Source: Nonomuraea typhae (lineage in GTDB: Bacteria; Actinomycetota; Actinomycetes; Streptosporangiales; Streptosporangiaceae). From it: a stretch of 64,000 nucleotides of DNA. Every line of letters begins with the position of its first letter. The first letter of the stretch is position 1. Made by a program: the position numbers and the translations under genes. The notes beneath the pieces were generated by a model. The model saw only the letters and a list, made by a program, of their open reading frames with translations. It ran no database searches and was not told the origin of the DNA. Below, in pieces: positions 1-6,243 of the stretch. The DNA is taken from assembly GCF_009760925.1 (NCBI RefSeq), contig NZ_VRLV01000007.1, positions 372,001 to 436,000 of the forward strand, read 5' to 3'.

Positions 1-100
1 GGCGGCCTAGTTCCCGACGCAGTCGGCGGACTTCGGCTCTGAGTGCCTCGTACTCGTCACGAGGAATGGTGATGACCTCGTCGTGGTGGTGCGCCGTCAT
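1..100 (-). CDS. Partial small protein, possible antitoxin-like, C-terminus beyond the window
   Basis: Reading leftward from an ATG at 100, 33 codons stay open to the window edge. The visible protein begins MTAHHHDEVITIPRDEYEAL and continues with a charged Arg/Glu/Leu stretch that looks helical. A purine-rich GTGAGGG lies directly upstream of the ATG as a ribosome binding site. The 'I-PR-EYEAL' pattern resembles the N-terminus of small Phd/AbrB-like antitoxins, but this is only a resemblance and the rest of the gene is missing. It faces away from the DUF6247-like gene, with the sdaA-derived repeat between them. Confidence 0.45.
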   Translation of the reverse strand, partial: MTAHHHDEVITIPRDEYEALRAEVRRLRRELGR

Positions 101-237
101 ACCCTCACGCTACCTGTTCTGCCTGCCACTCCCCGGGGAAGCAGGACATGCGCTACCGCCTTCGAAGACTTCGGCTTTGACGACCCTCAACCCAGGCGCG
201 AAGCGCCCCAATGGGAGGACCTTGTCTTAGCCGGGGT

Positions 238-256
238 GTGGGGGCTGCGCCCCCAC
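238..256. terminator. GC-rich hairpin in repeat copy A
   Basis: Perfect 8-bp stem GTGGGGGC/GCCCCCAC with a 3-base loop (TGC). The same hairpin with loop TGT occurs at 1219-1237 downstream of the intact sdaA. It is probably a duplicated intrinsic-type terminator; there is no clear T-tract, so efficiency is uncertain. Confidence 0.5.
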
Positions 257-310
257 TTGGAACTGCCTGAACCTCTTGGCGCGACGCGCTCCCCGTGAGG
301 ACCTTGCCTT

Positions 311-414
311 TCAGCACTCGATGACGTTGACGGCCAGGCCGCCTCGGGAGGTTTCCTGGTACTTGTCGAGCATGTCCCGGCCGGTGTCGCGCATCGTTTG
401 ATGGCCTTGTCCAG
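311..414 (-). pseudogene. Remnant of sdaA 3' end
   Basis: This is a second copy of the last ~35 codons of L-serine dehydratase including the stop codon (complement of 311-313). A one-base deletion relative to the intact gene shifts the frame near 396-400, and homology ends at 414 with no upstream coding sequence. It is a non-functional fragment left by the duplication that also produced the repeat at 1176-1396. Confidence 0.8.
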
Positions 415-535
415 CCATACGGTCCGAAATGCATCGAGCTGCTGATCCGTGCTGGTCGCTGACAAGCTGGATAACGGGCTGTCGCTGTCGGTCGGCCCCG
501 TAGGCTCCGAGTAGACCAGACAGGGAGACAGCTCA

Positions 536-919
536 ATGACGGCACAGCCACACGAGCCCCCTCCTGCAACTGCGACCATGCCGGACAAGACCTTGCGCGC
601 CACTCGGAGCGCCCTCTCCGTGGTGCAGGATCGCGAGGGCTTCGATGAAGGTCTGCGCTTGGCGCTGGCCGAGGTGCGGGTCAGTCTGGATCTGGGCAGG
701 CTGAACGAGTTCATCCACACGTGGTGGTTGGTCGCGTGCGACTCGATGAAGGACCCTCAGGGTCGCCGAGAACTGCACGAACGGGCAAAGGCGGCACAGG
801 ATTTGGCAGCCCGTGGCGAGCCTCTTCCCCGTGGAACACGATCTTGGCGAGAGCTACTCGCAGAGCGTGGAGTCAGTACCGACGTTGATCACATACCTCG
901 TGTTGGAGCCGTAGCATGA
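536..919 (+). CDS. DUF6247-like small protein
   Basis: A 127-residue protein from an ATG at 536, with GGGAGA about 8 bases upstream as ribosome binding site. The N-terminal ~25 residues are Pro/Thr-rich and look disordered. The rest is a compact alpha-helical domain with a 'FDEGLRLALAEVRVSLDL' stretch and a 'WLVACDSMKDPQGRREL' helix, then a basic 'RGTRSWRELLAERG' tail. This pattern fits small actinobacterial DUF6247 proteins, which often precede RelE/ParE-like toxins; family membership is from memory. Downstream a GTG at about 921 opens a frame that stops within ten codons, so any partner may be lost. The gene lies between two copies of the sdaA 3' end, which suggests horizontal arrival. Confidence 0.65.
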   Translation: MTAQPHEPPPATATMPDKTLRATRSALSVVQDREGFDEGLRLALAEVRVSLDLGRLNEFIHTWWLVACDSMKDPQGRRELHERAKAAQDLAARGEPLPRGTRSWRELLAERGVSTDVDHIPRVGAVA

Positions 920-1175
920 GGTGGACGTAGTCCGTGTTCACTGGCTTTGATGGTTCGCCTCGCTCTTGTCCCCACGTACCAGGACGCGTTCGCTCGGCAC
1001 GCGTTGGTTGGGGCGCGGGTGCCGGATAGATCAGGAAGAGCTGGGTGCCGAAGACTCTGGCTTAGGTGACGCACATCCCTGGCGAAATCGCGGGACGTCA
1101 GCCACGTGGGGAGCGCGAGGGTTCTCCCTCGCCCGGGGTGTGGGGCAGAGCCCACTGTCACAGCCCGAACCCCCG
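920..1175. other. Intergenic, no supported gene
   Basis: No convincing open reading frame in either direction; the frames that exist are short or have shadow-like composition. A very short frame after the DUF6247-like gene stops within ten codons. A third, imperfect version of the GGGGTGTGGGG hairpin lies near 1135-1155. I see no promoter or other signal I can defend. Confidence 0.4.
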
Positions 1176-1396
1176 GGCGCGAAGCGCCCAAAGGGAGGAC
1201 CTTGCCCTTAACTGGGGTGTGGGGGCTGTGCCCCCACTTGGAACTGCCTGAACCTCTTGGCGCGAAGCGCTCCCCGTGAGGACCTTGCCTTTCAGCACTC
1301 GATGACGTTGACGGCCAGGCCGCCTCGGGAGGTTTCCTTGTACTTGTCGAGCATGTCCCGGCCGGTGTCGCGCATCGTTTTGATGGCCTTGTCCAG
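1176..1396. repeat. Direct repeat copy B (within and downstream of intact sdaA)
   Basis: This is the partner of the repeat at 195-414. Here it is continuous with the intact sdaA, so this is the original copy. It contains the sdaA stop region and the hairpin at 1219-1237. Confidence 0.9.
1219..1237 (-). terminator. Hairpin downstream of sdaA
   Basis: Stem GTGGGGGC/GCCCCCAC with loop TGT, about 55 bases past the sdaA stop codon. It is the likely transcription end for the gcvT-gcvH-sdaA transcript. No strong T-run follows, which is common for GC-rich actinobacterial terminators. Confidence 0.5.
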
Positions 1397-2668
1397 GCTG
1401 ACGAAGTGGCGGCCGTCGCCTCGCAAGGCTATGCGGGCGGCCGTGATGGCCTTGATGCTGGCTACCGCGTTGCGTTCGATGCACGGGATCTGGACCAGGC
1501 CGCCGATCGGGTCGCAGGTCAGGCCCAGGTTGTGTTCGATGCCGATTTCGGCGGCGTTTTCCACCTGTTCGGGGGTGCCGCCCAGGACCTCGGTCAGGCC
1601 CGCGGCGGCCATGGAGCAGGCTGAGCCCACTTCGCCCTGGCAGCCTACTTCGGCGCCGGAGATGGAGGCGTTCTCTTTGAACAGGACGCCTATCGCGGCC
1701 GCGGTCAGCAGGAAGCGGACCACGCCCTCGTCGTCCGCCTGGGGGACGAAGCGGCTGTAGTACGTCAGGACGGCGGGGACGATGCCGGCGGCGCCGTTGG
1801 TCGGGGCGGTGACGATGCGGCCCCCGGCGGCGTTTTCCTCATTCACCGCCAGCGCGTACAACGACACCCAGTCCATCGTCTGCAACGGGTCCTTCTCGGG
1901 GGACTCGCTGCACAGGCGGCGGTGGAGCTGGTGGGCGCGGCGGCGGACCTTCAGGCCGCCGGGCAGCACGCCTTCCTTGGTGATTCCCCGGCGCACGCAT
2001 TCGGTCATGACGCGCCACAGGTTCAGGATGCCGTCGCGGATCTCCTGTTCGGTGCGGCCGAATGCCTTCTCGTTTTCCAGCATGAGGCCGGAGATCGACA
2101 GGCCGGTGTTGTAGCAGTGCTTCAGCAGCTCTTCTGCGGTGGTGAAGGGGTACGGCAGGACGGTGTCGTCCGGCTTGATGCGGTCGGCGCCGGTGGCGTT
2201 CTCGTCCACGACGAAGCCGCCGCCCACGGAGAAGTACACCTTCTCGCGCAGGGGTGAGCCGTCGGCGGCGTAGGCGGTGAAGCGCATGCCGTTCGGGTGC
2301 TCGGGCAGGCTGATCTTGCGTTCGAAGATCAGGTCTTCGCCGATGACGAAGGGGATCTCGTGACTGCCGTACAGGTGGACGGCGCCGGCGTGACGCATGG
2401 CGGCCAGGCGTTCGTCGACGGTGTCGACGTCCACCAGTTCTGGCTTTTCGCCGGACAGGCCGAGGAGCACGGCTTTGTCGCTGCCGTGGCCTTTGCCGGT
2501 CAGGCCGAGCGAGCCGTACAGGATGGCCTCGACGCGGGCAACGCGCTCCAGGAGGCCGTCTTCGTGGAGGCCGCGGGCGAATCTGTGCGCCGCTGCCATC
2601 GGGCCGCCGGTATGTGAGCTCGACGGGCCGATTCCGATCTTGAATAGGTCGAAGACGCTGATCGCCAT
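1292..2668 (-). CDS. sdaA: L-serine ammonia-lyase (L-serine dehydratase), iron-sulfur type
   Basis: A 458-residue single-chain L-serine dehydratase that converts L-serine to pyruvate and ammonia in the cytosol. It starts MAISVFDLFKIGIGPSSSHT, the family hallmark, and carries the 'TAPTNGAAGIVPAV' core. C-terminal cysteines in 'GSACSMAAAG' and 'LTCDPIGGLVQIPC' are in the positions that bind the 4Fe-4S cluster. The ATG at 2668 has GGAAGGA about 8 bases upstream; a longer frame exists but lacks homology. It is the last gene of the gcvT-gcvH-sdaA block, 67 bases after gcvH, and turns glycine-derived serine into pyruvate. Its last ~100 bp are duplicated at 311-414. Confidence 0.95.
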   Translation of the reverse strand: MAISVFDLFKIGIGPSSSHTGGPMAAAHRFARGLHEDGLLERVARVEAILYGSLGLTGKGHGSDKAVLLGLSGEKPELVDVDTVDERLAAMRHAGAVHLYGSHEIPFVIGEDLIFERKISLPEHPNGMRFTAYAADGSPLREKVYFSVGGGFVVDENATGADRIKPDDTVLPYPFTTAEELLKHCYNTGLSISGLMLENEKAFGRTEQEIRDGILNLWRVMTECVRRGITKEGVLPGGLKVRRRAHQLHRRLCSESPEKDPLQTMDWVSLYALAVNEENAAGGRIVTAPTNGAAGIVPAVLTYYSRFVPQADDEGVVRFLLTAAAIGVLFKENASISGAEVGCQGEVGSACSMAAAGLTEVLGGTPEQVENAAEIGIEHNLGLTCDPIGGLVQIPCIERNAVASIKAITAARIALRGDGRHFVSLDKAIKTMRDTGRDMLDKYKETSRGGLAVNVIEC

Positions 2669-2735
2669 TGATGCGTCCTTCCGCAACAAGGGAGGGGTAT
2701 GAGCCGGGGCTCGGCGGAGCCCCGGCCGTGTCGGG

Positions 2736-3125
2736 TCAGGAGTCTCCGGAGGTGAGGGCCCCGTACTCCTCGGCCGAGAGCAGGTCTTCCGGGTCGCCTT
2801 CGAGGCGCACGCGGAACATCCAGCCATCGCCGTAGGGGTCGCCGTTGACCAGCGACGGGTCGTCCACGACGGCCTGGTTCACCTCGGTGATCTCGCCGCC
2901 GACGGGGGCGTAGATCTCGCTCACCGACTTGGTCGACTCGACCTCGCCGATGGAGTCGCCGGCCTCGACGTTCGCACCGACCTCGGGAAGCTGCACGAAG
3001 ACGACGTCACCGAGGGACTCGGCCGCGAATGCGGTGATGCCCACGGTCACGGTCAGGCCGTCGTCCAGGCCGGCCACCCACTCGTGCTCCTTGGTGTAGC
3101 TCAGCTCGTCAGGGATGCTGCTCAC
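2736..3125 (-). CDS. gcvH: Glycine cleavage system H protein
   Basis: A 129-residue lipoyl-carrier protein that shuttles the aminomethyl group between the P, T and L proteins of glycine cleavage. The lipoylation motif is 'GEVESTKSVSEIYAP', with the modified lysine near residue 65. The N-terminal 'YTKEHEWV' and the 'VNGDPYGDGWMFRVR' segment are typical, and length is normal. Start is GTG at 3125 with AGGAGGA upstream. It lies 13 bases after gcvT, so they are co-transcribed and under the riboswitch upstream of gcvT. Confidence 0.96.
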   Translation of the reverse strand: MSSIPDELSYTKEHEWVAGLDDGLTVTVGITAFAAESLGDVVFVQLPEVGANVEAGDSIGEVESTKSVSEIYAPVGGEITEVNQAVVDDPSLVNGDPYGDGWMFRVRLEGDPEDLLSAEEYGALTSGDS

Positions 3126-3138
3126 TTACGTCCTCCTG

Positions 3139-4224
3139 CTAGTTAGCGCGCTTGTAGAAGGGCAGGGCGACGAGGTCCATGCCCTCTTGACTGCCCCGGA
3201 TGTCCACGGCCAGACCTTCACTGATACCAGTGTCCACGTAGGCCATGGCGATGGGCTTACCCAGGGTCTGGGAAGGGGCCCCACTCGTGACCTCGCCGAC
3301 CACTGTTCCGTCCTTGGTCACCGGGTACCCGTGGCGGGGCACCCGGCGTCCGTGGGCGACGAGGCCGACCAGGCGCCGCCGGGGCGGGGTGTCCTTGACC
3401 GCCTCCAGTGCCGCCCTGCCGACGAAGTCGCCGGGCTTGTCGAATTTCACCACTCGGCCCAGGCCCGCGTCGAACGGGGTGAGCGCGGTGGACAGTTCGT
3501 TGCCGTAGAGCGGCATGCCCGCTTCGAGGCGCAGCGTGTCGCGGGAGGAGAGTCCGGCGGGCAGCAGTCCGTACGGCTGGCCGGCTTTGGTGAGGGCGTG
3601 CCAGAGCGGCGCCGCGTCGGCGTTGGCCACGAACAGCTCGAAGCCGTCTTCGCCGGTGTAGCCGGTGCGGGCGATGAGGGCCTGCGCGCCGGCGACGACG
3701 CCGGGCAGTCCGGCGTAGTACTTGAGGCCGCCGAGGTCGGCGTCGGTGAGGGCGGAGAGGATCTCCTGGGCGCGGGGGCCCTGGACGGCGATGAGCGCGT
3801 ACTGGTCGGACCGGTCTTCGACGACGGTGTCGAACCCGGCGGCGCGGGCGGTCAGCTCGCGGGCGACGAGTTCGTAGTTGGAGGCGTTGGCCACGACCAT
3901 GAACTCCTCGTCGGCCAGCCGGTAGACGATGAGGTCGTCCAGCACCCCGCCCTCGGCGTTCACGATCATGGTGTAGCGGGCCCGGCCCGGGGCGAGCGCC
4001 GACAGGTGGCCGACCAGCGCGTAGTCGAGCGCCTGGCCGGCCTGCGGCCCGGTCAGGAAGATCTCGCCCATGTGTGAGAGGTCGAACAGGCCGGCGGCGG
4101 TGCGCACGGCGGTGTGCTCGGCGGACTCGCTGCCGTAGCGCAGCGGCATCAGCCAGCCGGCGAAGTCGGTCAGCGTCGCGCCGAGACTCTCGTGGATGTC
4201 TCGCAGCGGTGTCGGTCGGGACAT
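3139..4224 (-). CDS. gcvT: Glycine cleavage system T protein (aminomethyltransferase)
   Basis: A 361-residue folate-dependent aminomethyltransferase that releases ammonia and forms 5,10-methylene-tetrahydrofolate. Features: 'FAGWLMPLRYGSESAEHTAV' near the N-terminus, 'FDLSHMGEI', 'NASNYELV', and 'ARTGYTGEDGFELF', which lines the folate site. The ATG at 4224 has GAGGTG upstream. It is the first gene of the minus-strand gcvT-gcvH-sdaA block, directly behind a tandem glycine riboswitch. The P protein (gcvP) and glyA are not in the window. Confidence 0.96.
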   Translation of the reverse strand: MSRPTPLRDIHESLGATLTDFAGWLMPLRYGSESAEHTAVRTAAGLFDLSHMGEIFLTGPQAGQALDYALVGHLSALAPGRARYTMIVNAEGGVLDDLIVYRLADEEFMVVANASNYELVARELTARAAGFDTVVEDRSDQYALIAVQGPRAQEILSALTDADLGGLKYYAGLPGVVAGAQALIARTGYTGEDGFELFVANADAAPLWHALTKAGQPYGLLPAGLSSRDTLRLEAGMPLYGNELSTALTPFDAGLGRVVKFDKPGDFVGRAALEAVKDTPPRRRLVGLVAHGRRVPRHGYPVTKDGTVVGEVTSGAPSQTLGKPIAMAYVDTGISEGLAVDIRGSQEGMDLVALPFYKRAN

Positions 4225-4262
4225 GATCTTCGCACCTCAGGGCAGGGTCGGATGCCAGGATC

Positions 4263-4446
4263 CTCCCCCTCTGTCATCGATGCCTGAGAGCTTCGCCCGG
4301 GTTTTGCCGGACTTTCACCTTCGGCGAGGCCCTGGGGCCTGCTTTCCAGAGGTCACCTTGCCCATGCGGTCCTTTGCCTTGAGAGGTTCGCGGGGAGGGC
4401 TTGCTCCTTCAGGGGCTCTGACCGGATTGTCAGAACGCTCTCCCGC
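4263..4446 (-). promoter_or_regulatory. Tandem glycine riboswitch
   Basis: In the leader of gcvT, the minus strand shows two glycine aptamer-like blocks. The first has CGGGAGAGC, then CTGAAGGAGCAAGC, then CCTCTCAAGGCAAAGGACCG. The second has GCCGAAGGTGAAA and GCTCTCAGGCA followed by GACAGAGGGGGAGGA. These are the conserved pieces of tandem glycine riboswitches, which usually switch on gcv genes when glycine is high. The boundaries are approximate. Confidence 0.93.
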
Positions 4447-4470
4447 ACGGGCTCACTGGTGTCTCGAACC

Positions 4471-4500
4471 AGCCTAGTGCCGTCACAGGGGTGTTGTCGC
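4471..4500 (-). promoter_or_regulatory. Possible promoter of gcvT leader
   Basis: TAGGCT (complement of 4471-4476) could be a -10 box, with GCGACA (complement of 4495-4500) 18 bases upstream as a weak -35. It lies just before the riboswitch and overlaps the 3' end of the antiporter gene. Inference only. Confidence 0.35.
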
Positions 4501-5904
4501 GTGTGGATCGCGCAGATCGATCTCTTCCGTGAGCGTGTGCAGGGTTTCGGCGCCGATCCGGCCTTCGGTGTACATCTGTCCGAGCGTCTCACGTTGCGCT
4601 CTGGCCAGTTCCAGGCGCAGGTCGTGCGGGGCGCTGGCGTGCGCCTCGACCGCGAGGATCTGGCGTTGCGCCCACAACGTGGCGGTGTCGATCCCGGGCG
4701 CCATCTGGTCGAGTCTGCGCAGCGCCGCGCCGGCCGCCGCCCGCCGCGCCCGCGCCTCCTCTTCCTCCGGGCAGGGTTCGGGTACGGCCCGGCCGCTGAG
4801 CAGGGCGAATCCGCTGACGAGGACGAGTGCGGCGGCGGCGAACACCAGGGCGTCCTGGGCAGGGATGGCGGGGATGGCCAGGGCGATGGCCAGGGTCGAG
4901 GCCCCGCGGGTGCCGCCCAGCGTGAGGGCACGCGCGTTGCGCCGGTCCACGACCAGCACGAACGCCACTCTGACCAGGACCGTGACGCCGAGCAGCGCGC
5001 CGGTGACCAGCAGGACCGTGCCGACCGGCAGTTCGGCGTGCGCCCCCGCCAGGTCGCGCAGCGAGAGCCCCAGGAGTACGGCCAGCGTCCCGCCGAGCAG
5101 GAACGCCAGGACCTGCCAGGTGATGCGCTCGACGGCCCGGCCGTGGGCGTGCACGAGCCGCCCCTTGGCGCCCACGTAGAAGCCCGCGGCGGTGACGGTC
5201 AGCGGACCGGACAGCCCGAGCTGCCCGGCGGTGATCTCGGCGATGAACGGCGTGGCCAGCGAGAGGATCAGGAGCGTGCCGGTGTCGGTGAACAGGCGGC
5301 GCAGCCGTACCACGATCCAGCCGATCGCGAGGCCGGCGAGCGTGCCGCCGGCGATCGCGCCGGCCAGTTGGAGGGCGGCGACGGAGACGGTCTCGGGGCG
5401 GCGGAGTTGTTCGAGTCCGATGGCCAGCAGGACCACGGCGATGCCTTCGTTGATCAGGCTTTCGCCGCGCAGGACCGTGAGCACGCGCTCGGGTGCGCCC
5501 AGCCGGTCGAGCACGAGTGCCTGGGTGGGCGCGAAGGCGGCGCCGGCGGTCAGGGCGGCGCCCCAGGGGAGGCCGGGCAGCATGAAGTGGGCCACCAGCG
5601 CGACGGCGCCCGCGGTGGCGAGGGTGAGGCCGGCGCCGAGAAGCATGATCGGCCGCCAGGCGGCGCGGGATTCGCGGGGCGCGGCGCGGGAGGCGGCGTG
5701 GTGGTAGAGCAGGGGCGGGATGAGCACGGTCAGCACGACGTACGGGTTGAGCGCGACGGTGGGCACCCAGGGCATGACCCCGGCGACCAGGCCGAGCAGC
5801 ACCAGGATGGGCAGCGGCGGCAGGCGCCACCGTGTGCTGAGGTAGCGGGCGATCACGATGCAGACGGCTACGAGCGCGGCGATGATCACCAGGTTGCTGG
5901 ACAA
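4483..5904 (-). CDS. Cation:proton antiporter (CPA1-like membrane protein)
   Basis: A 473-residue polytopic membrane protein with about 11-12 hydrophobic helices in the first ~385 residues and a hydrophilic tail of ~85 residues (Arg/Ala-rich, then a helical 'RETLGQMYTEGRIGAETL' region). The fold and the 'GESLINEG' motif near residue 150 fit CPA1 Na+/H+ exchangers. However, the usual Pro-Thr-Asp site reads 'FAPTQALVLD', with Gln where the ion-binding Asp is expected, and the later ND pair reads NE, so ion selectivity or activity may differ. Start is TTG at 5904, chosen because AGGAGGGAG precedes it. It is transcribed toward gcvT and is not obviously part of that block. Confidence 0.8.
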   Translation of the reverse strand: MSSNLVIIAALVAVCIVIARYLSTRWRLPPLPILVLLGLVAGVMPWVPTVALNPYVVLTVLIPPLLYHHAASRAAPRESRAAWRPIMLLGAGLTLATAGAVALVAHFMLPGLPWGAALTAGAAFAPTQALVLDRLGAPERVLTVLRGESLINEGIAVVLLAIGLEQLRRPETVSVAALQLAGAIAGGTLAGLAIGWIVVRLRRLFTDTGTLLILSLATPFIAEITAGQLGLSGPLTVTAAGFYVGAKGRLVHAHGRAVERITWQVLAFLLGGTLAVLLGLSLRDLAGAHAELPVGTVLLVTGALLGVTVLVRVAFVLVVDRRNARALTLGGTRGASTLAIALAIPAIPAQDALVFAAAALVLVSGFALLSGRAVPEPCPEEEEARARRAAAGAALRRLDQMAPGIDTATLWAQRQILAVEAHASAPHDLRLELARAQRETLGQMYTEGRIGAETLHTLTEEIDLRDPHATTPL

Positions 5905-6117
5905 GCGCTCGGGCTCCCTCCTGGGGGGACGGTCAGAACGACAACCCTGGCGAGCCTACGAGGCATATGTCCGGAAAAGTCGGGGTTTGGGGTGTGAGGC
6001 GGTCACTGTTTGCCGAGAGGTTCAGGGCTTCCGCGTGTCCCTTGCCCCGCATTTAAGGGGACTTTTCCGCCTCTTGTGTCATGCATCTATCTCTTGTGTC
6101 TCATACATGACAAAAGC

Positions 6118-6149
6118 GGCCGGCCGTCCCCCCGGAAGGACGGCCGGCC
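6118..6149 (-). terminator. Rho-independent terminator of the M28 peptidase gene
   Basis: A 12-bp perfect stem, GGCCGGCCGTCC at 6118-6129 with GGACGGCCGGCC at 6138-6149. On the minus strand it is followed by GCTTTTGTC, giving a short T-tract. It is about 95 bases past the stop codon at 6244. Confidence 0.85.
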
Positions 6150-6150
6150 A

Positions 6151-6202
6151 CAGACGTGTGGCCGGGAACCTGGCACACCCCAGCGGTCCCCGGCCACGTC
6201 TG
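6151..6202 (-). terminator. Second hairpin after the M28 peptidase gene
   Basis: CAGACGTGTGGCCGGG (6151-6166) pairs with CCCGGCCACGTCTG (ending 6202), a 14-bp stem with a 2-base bulge. It immediately precedes the main terminator in the direction of transcription, so it may stabilise the 3' end or assist termination. Confidence 0.55.
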
Positions 6203-6243
6203 CACGGCCAGCGCCTGGCGGGACGCCGGCCGTACATGCTTCT

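Larger units (their letters stand above)
195..414. repeat. Direct repeat copy A (sdaA 3' end and downstream flank)
   Basis: About 220 bp here match 1176-1396 almost base for base. The match covers a downstream flank, a GC-rich hairpin and the last ~100 bp of sdaA. It stops abruptly after a shared CCAG. Copy A carries scattered substitutions and one T deleted from a run (GTTTG at 396-400 against GTTTTG in copy B). The copies are about 980 bp apart in the same orientation and flank a DUF6247-like gene, which points to a duplication associated with an insertion. Confidence 0.9.
5905..6243. other. Intergenic region with hairpins
   Basis: 339 bases between the antiporter and the M28 peptidase genes, both on the minus strand. 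Its left part should hold the antiporter promoter, but I see no clear -10/-35. Its right part holds two hairpins that end the peptidase transcript, listed separately. No supported gene. Confidence 0.5.

Noticed and set aside
3115..4077. Plus-strand frame of 320 codons opposite gcvT
   Set aside because: Antisense to gcvT, with low-complexity Gly/Val/Asp composition and no ribosome site.
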